From Streptomyces sp. MspMP-M5 (lineage in GTDB: Bacteria > Actinomycetota > Actinomycetes > Streptomycetales > Streptomycetaceae), in assembly GCF_000373585.1 (NCBI RefSeq), contig NZ_KB891917.1, forward strand, positions 1-48,717: a DNA stretch of 48,717 nucleotides. Reading direction: 5' to 3'. The notes beneath the pieces were generated by a model. That model saw only the letters and a program-made list of their open reading frames with translations. It ran no database searches and was not told where the DNA came from. Positions 17,409 to 24,966 of this stretch are shown here, piece by piece; position 1 is the first letter of the stretch, and each line of letters begins with the position of its first letter. A program made the position numbers and the translations under genes.

Positions 17409-18548
17409 ATGGTGAACAAGGTGAGGGGCCGGGCCTGGCCGTGGTGGGCCGAGACGCTGATGATCTGCGTCGTCGGCGTGGGAACGGTGCAACAGGCATA
17501 TGTAGGTGCGGAAGGCGCGCTGCTCAGCCCCCACGTCGCGGTGGCCGTGGCGGTGACCCTCTCGGTCCTGCTACGGCGCCGTTGGCCGATGTTCGCCACG
17601 GTGAGCACCATGGTCGGCGCGTTGCTACTGGGATTGTTCTTCCCGTTACTGGTCGTCTTCTTCTATCGCGTCTCCCGGGGTCGGTTCGCCTTCGAGGGGC
17701 TGTGCGTGGTGGTCGCGATGGTCGGCAGTTCGCTGGCGCATCCGGGGAACAGCCTGTGGATGACCCGTAAATACGGGCCGCTGATGGTGCTGCTGCTCGC
17801 GGTGGTCATCGGACTGTGGACGGGCAACCGCCGCCGACACGTCGCCTCACTCGCCGAACAGGTCAACCGCCTGCGGGTGGAGCGCGAACTCCGGGCCGAG
17901 CAAGCCCGGTTGGAGGAACGCACCCGGATAGCTGCCGAGATGCACGATGTGCTCGCCCACCGGCTTACGGTCATCGCTCTGCACACCGGTGCCCTCCAGC
18001 GGCGGTCCGGTGAGCTCCCCGAGCCGGTGGCCGGCCGGATCGGCCTGCTGCGCACCGCGTCCACCGAGGCGCTCGGCGATCTGCGAGACGTGCTGGGTGT
18101 GCTGCGCGGCCATGACACCGGGGAGAGGCCGGCCTCACGGGTACCCGGTCTGCCCGAACTCTCAACAGTGATCGACGAGGCGCGGGCGGCCGGCCAGCAG
18201 ATCGAAGCAGTCATCGAGGGCGCCCCCGAATCCGTACCGGCCAGCCATCGGCTCGCCATTCACCGACTTGCACAAGAAGCCCTGACCAACGCCCGTAAGC
18301 ACGCCGCCGGAGCGACCGCACATCTGGAGGTGCGCTACGGTCCGCCCCAGTCCACGGTGGCGATCCGTAATCCGGCCGGCGCCTCGTCCGAGGCCGCGAC
18401 CGAGGGCTCCGGCTACGGCCTGGTCGGACTGGCCGAGCGGGTCACCGCGCTCAACGGTCATCTGGAGTACGGTCCTACGGGATCGGGAGGCTGGCAGGTG
18501 GCCGCAACCATCCCACTCGATGACCAGCACCGCAGGGGGGCGGCATGA
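17409..18548 (+). CDS. NarL-type sensor histidine kinase
   Basis: 379 residues from the ATG at 17409; an upstream GTG at 17379 is possible, and neither start has a clear ribosome site. Four or five membrane helices (about 14-136) precede a short coiled coil, the phosphoacceptor His179 in RIAAEMHDVLAHRL, an N-box around HRLAQEALTNARKHA and a G-box GYGLVGLAERV. The response regulator follows with an ATGA overlap. It resembles the DesK/LiaS/VraS group. The nearby coupled lipid methyltransferase and DedA suggest that membrane or envelope stress is the signal. Confidence 0.92.
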   Translation: MVNKVRGRAWPWWAETLMICVVGVGTVQQAYVGAEGALLSPHVAVAVAVTLSVLLRRRWPMFATVSTMVGALLLGLFFPLLVVFFYRVSRGRFAFEGLCVVVAMVGSSLAHPGNSLWMTRKYGPLMVLLLAVVIGLWTGNRRRHVASLAEQVNRLRVERELRAEQARLEERTRIAAEMHDVLAHRLTVIALHTGALQRRSGELPEPVAGRIGLLRTASTEALGDLRDVLGVLRGHDTGERPASRVPGLPELSTVIDEARAAGQQIEAVIEGAPESVPASHRLAIHRLAQEALTNARKHAAGATAHLEVRYGPPQSTVAIRNPAGASSEAATEGSGYGLVGLAERVTALNGHLEYGPTGSGGWQVAATIPLDDQHRRGAA

Positions 18549-19195
18549 TCCGGACGATGATCGTCGACGACGACGGCCTCGTGAGGCTGGCGCTCGCCGA
18601 CATCCTTCAGGATGCCCCCGGCATCACCGTCGCCGCACAGGCATCCGACGGCCGGGAAGCCATTCAACGGGCCACTGCGCAGCGCCTGGACGTCGTGCTG
18701 ATGGACGTGCGGATGCCCCACATGGACGGCATCGAGGCCACCAGGCGGCTCATCGCGTTGCCTGAGCCGCCCAAGGTGGTGATGCTCACGACGTTCGATC
18801 TGGATCAGTACGTCTACGACGGGCTGGCCGCCGGCGCGGTCGGTTTCCTGCTGAAGGATACCGACCCTGCGGAGATCATCCGGGCCGTCGAGGTCGTCGC
18901 TGACGGGCAGGCGATGCTGCACCCTTCTGCTGCCCGACGGCTCATCGAGCACCATCACCACACGGCGCGCGGTGCCTCGGCCGCCGCCCGGGCCCGGATG
19001 GAGCGCCTGACACCGCGCGAGACCGACGTGCTCAAGCTCCTGGCCGGCGGTGCGTCCAACGCTGAGATCGCCACTGGACTGGGTATGCGGGAGACCACGG
19101 TGAAGGCGCACGTCAGCCGGATCCTTGCCGCCCTCGAGGTGGACAACCGGGTGCAGGCGGCGCTGTGCGCCAAGGACGCCGGGTTGACGCGCTGA
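18545..19195 (+). CDS. NarL/FixJ-family response regulator
   Basis: 216 residues, translationally coupled to the kinase (ATGA). The receiver has acidic D8-D10, phosphorylation site D54 (VVLMDVRMPHMDG), Thr in LTTFD and Lys in FLLKDTDP. A His-rich linker (EHHHH) leads to a LuxR-type helix-turn-helix (LTPRETDVLKLLAGGASNAE, TTVKAHVSRILAALEVDNRV). Probable targets are the divergent methyltransferase-DedA operon or the ABC pair upstream; this cannot be settled from sequence alone. Confidence 0.95.
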   Translation: MIRTMIVDDDGLVRLALADILQDAPGITVAAQASDGREAIQRATAQRLDVVLMDVRMPHMDGIEATRRLIALPEPPKVVMLTTFDLDQYVYDGLAAGAVGFLLKDTDPAEIIRAVEVVADGQAMLHPSAARRLIEHHHHTARGASAAARARMERLTPRETDVLKLLAGGASNAEIATGLGMRETTVKAHVSRILAALEVDNRVQAALCAKDAGLTR

Positions 19196-19220
19196 AGCCG
19201 CGGCGAATCGGGCGGGCTTG

Positions 19221-19346
19221 GCCGCAGGCCCGAATGCTCGGCGGGAGCCGCAAACAAGGGCTGGTCGTGCTGCACCCCCTATGAGCTGCGGAAATACGCT
19301 GGTTGTGACGACGTCGGTGCGTCTGCCGAAGACACGTGTTGGCTGA
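19221..19346. repeat. Dispersed direct repeat, copy B
   Basis: Partner of 5421-5546, about 80% identical over the 90-base core (19257-19346), same orientation. In the shared plus-strand frame it ends ...SCGNTLVVTTSVRLPKTRVG and a stop. It begins 25 bases after the response regulator stop. Confidence 0.75.
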
Positions 19347-19347
19347 T

Positions 19348-19374
19348 CTCGCTGGTCATCCTGCGACCAGCGAG
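19348..19374 (+). terminator. 10-bp stem-loop after repeat copy B
   Basis: CTCGCTGGTC-ATCCTGC-GACCAGCGAG is a perfect 10-bp stem with a 7-base loop. It directly follows the repeat and is the first strong hairpin downstream of the response regulator at 18545. Confidence 0.55.
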
Positions 19375-19656
19375 CAGTGGCTCAGTGGTGGTCGATTCAT
19401 CACGTACCCAGGCTCCTCCCGCGATGCGGCGGGCCGCTCGGCGAGCAGCCCGCCCGCTCTCGCCTCACCGCTGACCGTGACGTCCTGATCTGCACGCCGT
19501 GCAGTACCCAAGAAGCCGTACGGGACGCAGCCAGCGCCCCGCCCATCCCCTTCGGGGAGTGGCCGGTGAAGTAGGTGCGCCTAGGGAGAAGACCGTGGTT
19601 CACAGGGGCTGCGGCCTTCTCCCCATCTTGGTAAGGCCCTGTTTGCGCCGACGAGT
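19375..19656. other. Gap between the plus-strand regulator and a minus-strand membrane protein
   Basis: No convincing gene. An imperfect hairpin at 19584-19623 (GGGAGAAG paired with CTTCTCCC, plus CCG/CGG inside) lies just beyond the stop of the minus-strand membrane protein and could be its terminator. Minus-strand frames that extend through here are antisense noise. Confidence 0.45.
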
Positions 19657-20577
19657 TCACGCCAGGGTGTCGATCTTGACGCTGCACGCCGAGCGAAGCT
19701 TTCCCAACTGCGCGGCGGCTTCCTGGCTCGGCGGCGCACCGGGGTTGGCGATGGCCTCCTGCACCACCGCCTCCAGCTCCTTTCGTGCCTCGGACGGGAT
19801 GACGAACGTTCCGTACAGGTGGAATCCGGTCTCTACCTTGTTGCTGAGAGTCCGGTTCAAGTCGTCCCAGGCGTCCTCGGCGGCGTCGCGACGCTGGCTG
19901 CGTTCCGCGATCGGGCTGCGCGACAGCCTCTCCAAACACCGCTCCACCTTCTGCGCACGGCTGTCCAGTTCTGTGGCGAGCTTCCGTACGCGCGAGAACA
20001 CCTTCAACGACGTCACCCCCACGATGCCGAGCACAACGCTGATGCACGTGGCGAAAACCGCGGTCGCGTAGCGCCCGGGGACCGGCAAACTGCGGACCAG
20101 GCAGACGGCACCCAGGGTTCCGTAGACCATCGCGGTCACCTGAAGGGCAGCCGCCCACGAGAGGCGGCCCCGCAGCCGCTCGAAGGCGAAGGACGTCGGC
20201 TCCCGCACCCCTCCCCCGACGTGGAAGCCCCAGATCATGATCAAGGCCAAGCCTGCTTCTAGGGGGCGGCCTGGTAGGAAGCTGGCCGCCGCCACGACCA
20301 CCAGGCCCTGAGCCCAGATGTACGCGGTCATCGGCACGAACGTGATCACCCGGTGCCAGCGCTCGGAGCGAGCCACGAACCACGGTTTCGCAACCCAGTA
20401 CGCGCCGATCAGCAGAACGGCCGTGAGGACAGCCGAGTTGCGGAACAACACCACTGACGTATGGCCGACCGCCACGACCGTGAGGACTACGGCCGCCGTA
20501 ATGCAAGCTGCGGCGGCCCACAACCGCCAGGTGGACGAGGTGGCCCCGGTTCGGGCGGGTGCCGGTTGGACTGTCAC
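19657..20577 (-). CDS. Multi-helix membrane protein of unknown function
   Basis: 306 residues. A GTG at 20577 is chosen because AAGGAG lies 8 bases upstream; a longer ATG start at 20643 would run through a 15-bp hairpin. About six hydrophobic helices (residues 20-190; e.g. CITAAVVLTVVAVGHTSVV, AYIWAQGLVVVAAASFL, YATAVFATCISVVLGIVGVT) precede a charged cytoplasmic C-terminal region with heptad-like spacing (VRKLATELDSRAQKVERCLE). No enzyme motif is visible and I do not recognise a family. It lies downstream of the CDF-like transporter in the same direction, but a strong hairpin separates them. Confidence 0.8.
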   Translation of the reverse strand: MTVQPAPARTGATSSTWRLWAAAACITAAVVLTVVAVGHTSVVLFRNSAVLTAVLLIGAYWVAKPWFVARSERWHRVITFVPMTAYIWAQGLVVVAAASFLPGRPLEAGLALIMIWGFHVGGGVREPTSFAFERLRGRLSWAAALQVTAMVYGTLGAVCLVRSLPVPGRYATAVFATCISVVLGIVGVTSLKVFSRVRKLATELDSRAQKVERCLERLSRSPIAERSQRRDAAEDAWDDLNRTLSNKVETGFHLYGTFVIPSEARKELEAVVQEAIANPGAPPSQEAAAQLGKLRSACSVKIDTLA

Positions 20578-20606
20578 AGCGGGACTCCTTGCGTCGGCGG
20601 ATGCCC

Positions 20607-20641
20607 GCTTTCCTTGTCGGCACCCTGCCGACAAGGAAAGC
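20607..20641. terminator. 15-bp perfect inverted repeat in front of a membrane protein gene
   Basis: GCTTTCCTTGTCGGC-ACCCT-GCCGACAAGGAAAGC, a 15-bp stem with a 5-base loop. It lies 83 bases past the stop of the CDF-like gene and 29 bases before the GTG of the next gene on the minus strand. It may terminate the first transcript, act as a leader hairpin for the second, or be an operator. There is no T-run on either side. Confidence 0.6.
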
Positions 20642-20723
20642 ACCCGCCACTGACACGATCAGCGACTGCGCCCTGACCAGCCTGGTGAAGGTGAAGAGGC
20701 TGGCCACAGCAGCGGCGGAAAGA

Positions 20724-21323
20724 TCAGTGGTCGCCGGTGAAGATCTCGCGCACTTCGCGGATCGCGTAGTACACGAGGACGTATCCGGCGGCCGGGTCAG
20801 CCCACCACCAGCCAAGGGTGGCGTTCAGAGCGAGGCCGAGGAGGACAGCGGCAGCCAGGAGGCCGTCGATGAGGGTGACACGTCCCTCGGTCTTGAGCAC
20901 CGGGTTGTCCAACGCCGCGCCGGTGCGGGCTTTGCCGGCGGCGAGCGCGAACATCACCGCCGCCGTGACTGCCGTCCACCCGATGCCCAGCAGGGAGTGG
21001 TGCGGGCGGAAGCCGGACACGAGTACGAGGGTGGACTGCACCAGCAAATAGATCGCGAGCAGCGCGAAGCCGTACCCGATCAGTTTCAGTGCGCGGTGCT
21101 GGCGCTCCTCGCCGGTGCCGGACAGTTCCCAGACCACGACGGTGGAGGCGCCGATCTCGATCAGGGAGTCCAGGCCGAACCCGGCCAGCGCGACCGACCG
21201 GGCGTTGATCGCCGCGATGGCCAGGATGATGATGCCGACCACGTTCCAGCCGAGGGTGGCGGACTCCAGGGCGAAGCCCCGACGGAGCAGGGCCTTGTGT
21301 GTGGTGGGGTCCGAGACGGTCAC
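20724..21323 (-). CDS. Cation-diffusion-facilitator-like transporter, short form
   Basis: 199 residues, GTG start at 21323. Around six membrane helices: GWNVVGIIILAIAAINA, ALAGFGLDSLIEIGASTVVV with the Asp typical of the CDF zinc site, LIGYGFALLAIYLLVQSTLVL, WTAVTAAVMFALAAGKARTG, TLIDGLLAAAVLLGLALN and WWWADPAAGYVLVYYAIREV. The last contains the second Asp (ADP) of the transport site. The cytoplasmic C-terminal domain of full-length CDF proteins (about 300 residues) is missing. The start overlaps the stop of the broken ArsB-like gene upstream (GTGA). Likely a metal exporter; the metal is unknown. Confidence 0.85.
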   Translation of the reverse strand: MTVSDPTTHKALLRRGFALESATLGWNVVGIIILAIAAINARSVALAGFGLDSLIEIGASTVVVWELSGTGEERQHRALKLIGYGFALLAIYLLVQSTLVLVSGFRPHHSLLGIGWTAVTAAVMFALAAGKARTGAALDNPVLKTEGRVTLIDGLLAAAVLLGLALNATLGWWWADPAAGYVLVYYAIREVREIFTGDH

Positions 21324-21740
21324 CGCACGAGTCTGGCAGCCCTTGGCGCCACCGGCCGCACCGCCGCTCGCTCCTCCCGCAGCGGGCGTCCCTTGCTATC
21401 GATGGTGGGGTGGATGAGGCGGCGGTGGCGGCAGGGTGGCACGGTGCGCCGCCACAACAGCGTGGCCAGGGACCCGGCATAGGTGAGGTTGGGACCGATG
21501 TTCACTCCCAGCAGCATCGCGATGAGAGCGCCGGGACCGGTGGGAGCAGTCACCGGCAGCAGCACCAGCACGCGGGCAGGTTGTTGATGATGTTGGCCAG
21601 CACAGCAGCCAGCACCGCGATGCCTAGCAGGGCCACAAACCCGGTGCCGCCGGGCATCACATGGCCCAGCGCGCCGGCGAGGCCATTGTCGACGACCGCA
21701 CGGACCACGACGCCCAGGCAGGAGGCGAACCTGCGTCACC
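21320..21740 (-). pseudogene. 3' fragment of ArsB/SLC13-like arsenical pump, frameshifted
   Basis: Reading minus-strand from about 21740, one frame gives LGVVVRAVVDNGLAGALG ... ANIINNLPA. Around 21571-21580 one base is missing and the continuation VLVLLPVTAP ... GVNIGPNLTYAGSLATLLWR lies in another frame. Together they match the C-terminal third of ArsB/SLC13-type pumps. The N-terminal two-thirds are absent. The frame ends overlapping the CDF-like start by GTGA, so the two were once an operon. No start codon with a ribosome site remains, so this is a decaying gene. Confidence 0.8.
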
Positions 21741-22042
21741 CGCTTTAGGGAGTTTTTTCTGGGCGGGGCTGCGACCTGCGAAAACGGTCACCGTAGTGCG
21801 GTTGACCTGCGGAAACACGCCCCGCCAGTTCTTAGCGCCACCGCATGGTGCGCACCTGGCAGGCTCGCGATTTTGCCATCTTCCAACGCCTCGCGGAGTT
21901 GCCGCCCCGGCAGCACGTGCAAAGCCCCTGGGCCGATCGGCAAGAGCACGTCGAGGGGTCCCATCGCGGAATCATGGGACGCGCTGGCTGCTGCCTCTGG
22001 CAAAGTAATCGTCATTGCTAGACGATTCTCGTGAGGAACCTT
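21741..22042. promoter_or_regulatory. Upstream region of the restriction-modification operon
   Basis: About 300 bases without a gene. Near the left end is a T-rich stretch (GGGAGTTTTTTC at 21748-21759), then two copies of GACCTGCG(G)AAAAC-like sequence (21773-21785 and 21804-21815). The promoter for hsdM is expected here but was not resolved. Confidence 0.4.
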
Positions 22043-23788
22043 GTGAGCACGCTCGGTAGCTTCATCTGGTCCATCGCTGACCAGCTTCGGGGACCCTATC
22101 GCCCCAACCAGTACGGGACAGTGATCCTTCCGTTCACGATCCTGAGACGGCTTGACTGCGTACTTGACCGGGACCGTGCGGCGGTACGGGAGCTGGCTGC
22201 GAGGTACGAGAACCCGAACCGGCTGAAGGTCGAGGTCAAGAAGGCCACGGGGCGGACGTTCTACAACACCTCCAATTACGAGTTCGCGAATCTGCTGGCC
22301 GATGCGGACGGGCTGGCGGACAACCTCGCTGACTACATCGACCGGTTCTCCGCCGACGTGGATGTGTTCGAGTACTTCGACTTCAAGAAGGAGATCCTGG
22401 CCTTGGAGAAGGCCGGGCTCCTGCGCGAGATCGTCAAGTCCTTCGGCGCCGTCGACCTGCATCCGGACGTGGTGTCCAACGCGGACATGGGGGATGCGTT
22501 CGAGTACATCATCCGCAAGTTCAACGAGGCCGCGAACGAGACCTCCGGAGATCACTACACGCCGCGCGATGCGATCCGGCTGCTGGTCGACCTGCTCTTC
22601 GCGGAGAAGGAGATCGACCTCTCCGAGGGCGGCATCATCCGGTCGCTGTACGACCCCACCGCCGGCACCGGCGGCATGCTCTCCCTGGCGGAGGAACACC
22701 TGCTCGCCGAGAACCCCGAAGCGAAGCTGAGCCTGTACGGCCAGGAGTACAACCCGCAGTCGTACGCCATCTGCAAGTCCGACCTGCTCGCCAAGGGACA
22801 CGTCGCGACCAACATTGCCTTTGGCAACACGCTCACCGACGACGCCTTCAAGGGCCGCCAGTTCGACTATTGCATGTCCAACCCGCCCTACGGGGTGGAA
22901 TGGAAGCAGTACGCCAAGGCAGTCAAGGCGGAGCGCGACTCCGCCGGCCCTTACGGTCGCTTCGCGCCGGGACTCCCCGCGACCTCAGACGGCCAGATGC
23001 TCTTTCTGCTCCATCTGGCCCACAAGATGCGCGCACCCGAGGACGGCGGCGGCCGCGTCGGCATCGTCATGAACGGCTCGCCGCTCTTCACTGGCGCTGC
23101 CGAATCCGGTCCCTCCAACATCCGCAGGTGGCTGTTGGAGAAAGACCTCGTCGATGCGATCGTCGCCCTGCCGACCAACATGTTCTTCAACACCGGTATC
23201 GCCACCTACATCTGGATTCTCGACAACACCAAGCACCCCGACCGCCAGGGCAAGGTCCAACTCATCGACGGCACGTCGTTCTGGACCAAGATTCGCAAGA
23301 ACCTCGGGTCCAAGGGGCGCGAGATCAGTGACGATGACCGTGCCAAGGTCGTGAATTTGTACGCCGACTTCGAGGACGCTGACCCCGAACTCTCCAAGGT
23401 GCTGCGCAACGATGAGTTCGGCTACTGGACCATCACCGTGGAGCGTCCTCTACTCGATGAGGACAGGGAACCTGTCGTAGACCGCAAGGGCAACCCGAAG
23501 CCCGACGCGAAAAAGCGTGACACCGAAAACGTGCCTTTCACCTACGGCGGCTCAACCGCTGGTGCGGCAGGGAAGCGCGAAGTCATCCAGGCGTACTTCG
23601 ACGCGGAGGTAAAGCCGCACGTGCCTGACGCCTGGATCGACTGGGCTAAGACCAAGACCGGCTACGAGATCCCCTTCACCCGCCACTTCTACAAGTACAC
23701 CCCACCCCGCCCTCTCGCGGAGATCGACGCCGACCTGGAGAAGCAGGTCGCCAAAATTCTCGAGCTGCTGCGAGAGGTGGAGCAGTGA
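22043..23788 (+). CDS. hsdM: Type I restriction-modification methyltransferase subunit HsdM
   Basis: 581 residues if the GTG at 22043 is used, which has GAGGAA 4 bases upstream; a GTG at 22031 would add four residues. An N-terminal helical HsdM domain (1-170) is followed by the N6-adenine methyltransferase core: SAM-binding motif DPTAGTGGM (204-212) and catalytic NPPYG (280-284). A DGQMLFLLHLAHKMR segment and a C-terminal part that should bind HsdS complete it. With HsdS it would methylate adenines in a bipartite target. It is the first gene of the M-S-R operon; hsdS overlaps it by GTGA. Confidence 0.96.
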   Translation: MSTLGSFIWSIADQLRGPYRPNQYGTVILPFTILRRLDCVLDRDRAAVRELAARYENPNRLKVEVKKATGRTFYNTSNYEFANLLADADGLADNLADYIDRFSADVDVFEYFDFKKEILALEKAGLLREIVKSFGAVDLHPDVVSNADMGDAFEYIIRKFNEAANETSGDHYTPRDAIRLLVDLLFAEKEIDLSEGGIIRSLYDPTAGTGGMLSLAEEHLLAENPEAKLSLYGQEYNPQSYAICKSDLLAKGHVATNIAFGNTLTDDAFKGRQFDYCMSNPPYGVEWKQYAKAVKAERDSAGPYGRFAPGLPATSDGQMLFLLHLAHKMRAPEDGGGRVGIVMNGSPLFTGAAESGPSNIRRWLLEKDLVDAIVALPTNMFFNTGIATYIWILDNTKHPDRQGKVQLIDGTSFWTKIRKNLGSKGREISDDDRAKVVNLYADFEDADPELSKVLRNDEFGYWTITVERPLLDEDREPVVDRKGNPKPDAKKRDTENVPFTYGGSTAGAAGKREVIQAYFDAEVKPHVPDAWIDWAKTKTGYEIPFTRHFYKYTPPRPLAEIDADLEKQVAKILELLREVEQ

Positions 23789-24966
23789 CACGCTTCGGCC
23801 ACGCGATGGAGAAGATCGACGAGCGAATCCCCGGTGTCGACCTTCCGCTCATGTCGGTGTCGCAGACGCGAGGTGTCATCCGGCGAAGCGAGTTGACGGA
23901 CGCTCCTCAGCGGGCTGAGTCCCTCGATAACTACAAGGTTTGTCGGGCCAACGACATCGTCTTCAACAAGATGAGCATCCGTTCTGGCGCTATGGGCGTC
24001 GCAGCAGAGGACGGGTTGGTCACCTACCACTATGAGGTCATGCGACCGCGCGAAGGGACGGATCCACGCTTCATCGCGTACCTGATGAAGTCTTCGTGGT
24101 TCACCGGGGAGCTCATCAAGCGCGAGCGGGGAATCGGTGCAGGCGACCAAGCCAACGTTCGGACCACGGAGGTGCCGTTCTCGGTCCTGAAGACGATCGA
24201 GGCCTACATTCCCGACCGCGCCGAGCAGCGGGCTATCGCCGACTACCTAGACCGCGAGACGGCCCGCATCGACATGTTCATCGAGGAGCAGCAGCGGTTG
24301 ATCGAGTTGCTCCGTGAGCGTCGTGAGGCAGTCATCGGTGCCGCTTTCCTCGACGCTCAGGCTCAGCAGCCCCTGAAACGCGTAGTCCAGGACGTCACCG
24401 TCGGCATCGTCGTGCAACCTTCACGGTGGTATGCAGAGGAAGGCGTACCTGCCCTGCGCGGCCTCAACATCAACCGAGGTTCCATTTCCACTCGTGACCT
24501 GGTCTATATCTCCACTGAAGGAGACCACGCAAACCCAAAATCTCGCCTCAAGGAAGGCGATGTTGTCGTCGTCCGAACCGGTCAGGCTGGTGCTGCCGCC
24601 AAGGTCCCTAAGACGCTTGACGGCGCCAACGCCATCGACATTCTCATCATTCGGCCGGGGACAGAAACCGACGCAGACTTCCTCGTCTGGTTCCTTAACT
24701 CCCCTTTGGCCGCCTCCCGCATTGCGGAAGGCTCTGTTGGAGCGCTCCAAGGGCACTTCAATGTTGGGGCTCTGCGCCAATTGCTGTTTCCGGCCATCTC
24801 TCCGGATTCGCAGCGCCAGGTTGCTATTGAGTTGGATGCGAAGATCACTGCTATCGACACCTTGATTGTGGAAACCGAGCGGTTCATCGAGCTCTCGCGA
24901 GAGCGCCGAGCCGCGCTGATCACGGCGGTGGTAACTGGCCAGATCGACGTAAGCGGAGCCGCGTGA
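23785..24966 (+). CDS. hsdS: Type I restriction-modification specificity subunit HsdS
   Basis: 393 residues, GTG start overlapping the hsdM stop. Two target-recognition regions are visible: the first (about 15-140; LPLMSVSQTRG, ANDIVFNKMSIRSGAMGVA) and the second (about 205-330; VPALRGLNINRGSISTRDLV, GDVVVVRTGQAGAAAKV). Each is followed by a conserved helix (EQRAIADYLDRETARIDMFI; QRQVAIELDAKITAIDTLIV) with RRE/RRA ends that form the spacer helices. It is slightly shorter at the N-terminus than many HsdS proteins, but both half-sites look present. It determines the DNA target of the whole complex. Confidence 0.95.
   Translation: MTRFGHAMEKIDERIPGVDLPLMSVSQTRGVIRRSELTDAPQRAESLDNYKVCRANDIVFNKMSIRSGAMGVAAEDGLVTYHYEVMRPREGTDPRFIAYLMKSSWFTGELIKRERGIGAGDQANVRTTEVPFSVLKTIEAYIPDRAEQRAIADYLDRETARIDMFIEEQQRLIELLRERREAVIGAAFLDAQAQQPLKRVVQDVTVGIVVQPSRWYAEEGVPALRGLNINRGSISTRDLVYISTEGDHANPKSRLKEGDVVVVRTGQAGAAAKVPKTLDGANAIDILIIRPGTETDADFLVWFLNSPLAASRIAEGSVGALQGHFNVGALRQLLFPAISPDSQRQVAIELDAKITAIDTLIVETERFIELSRERRAALITAVVTGQIDVSGAA

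Noticed and set aside
19400..20815. A 471-codon minus-strand frame around the membrane protein
   Set aside because: Runs out of frame with the helix-rich protein at 19657-20577, and crosses the strong hairpin and the adjacent CDF-like gene.
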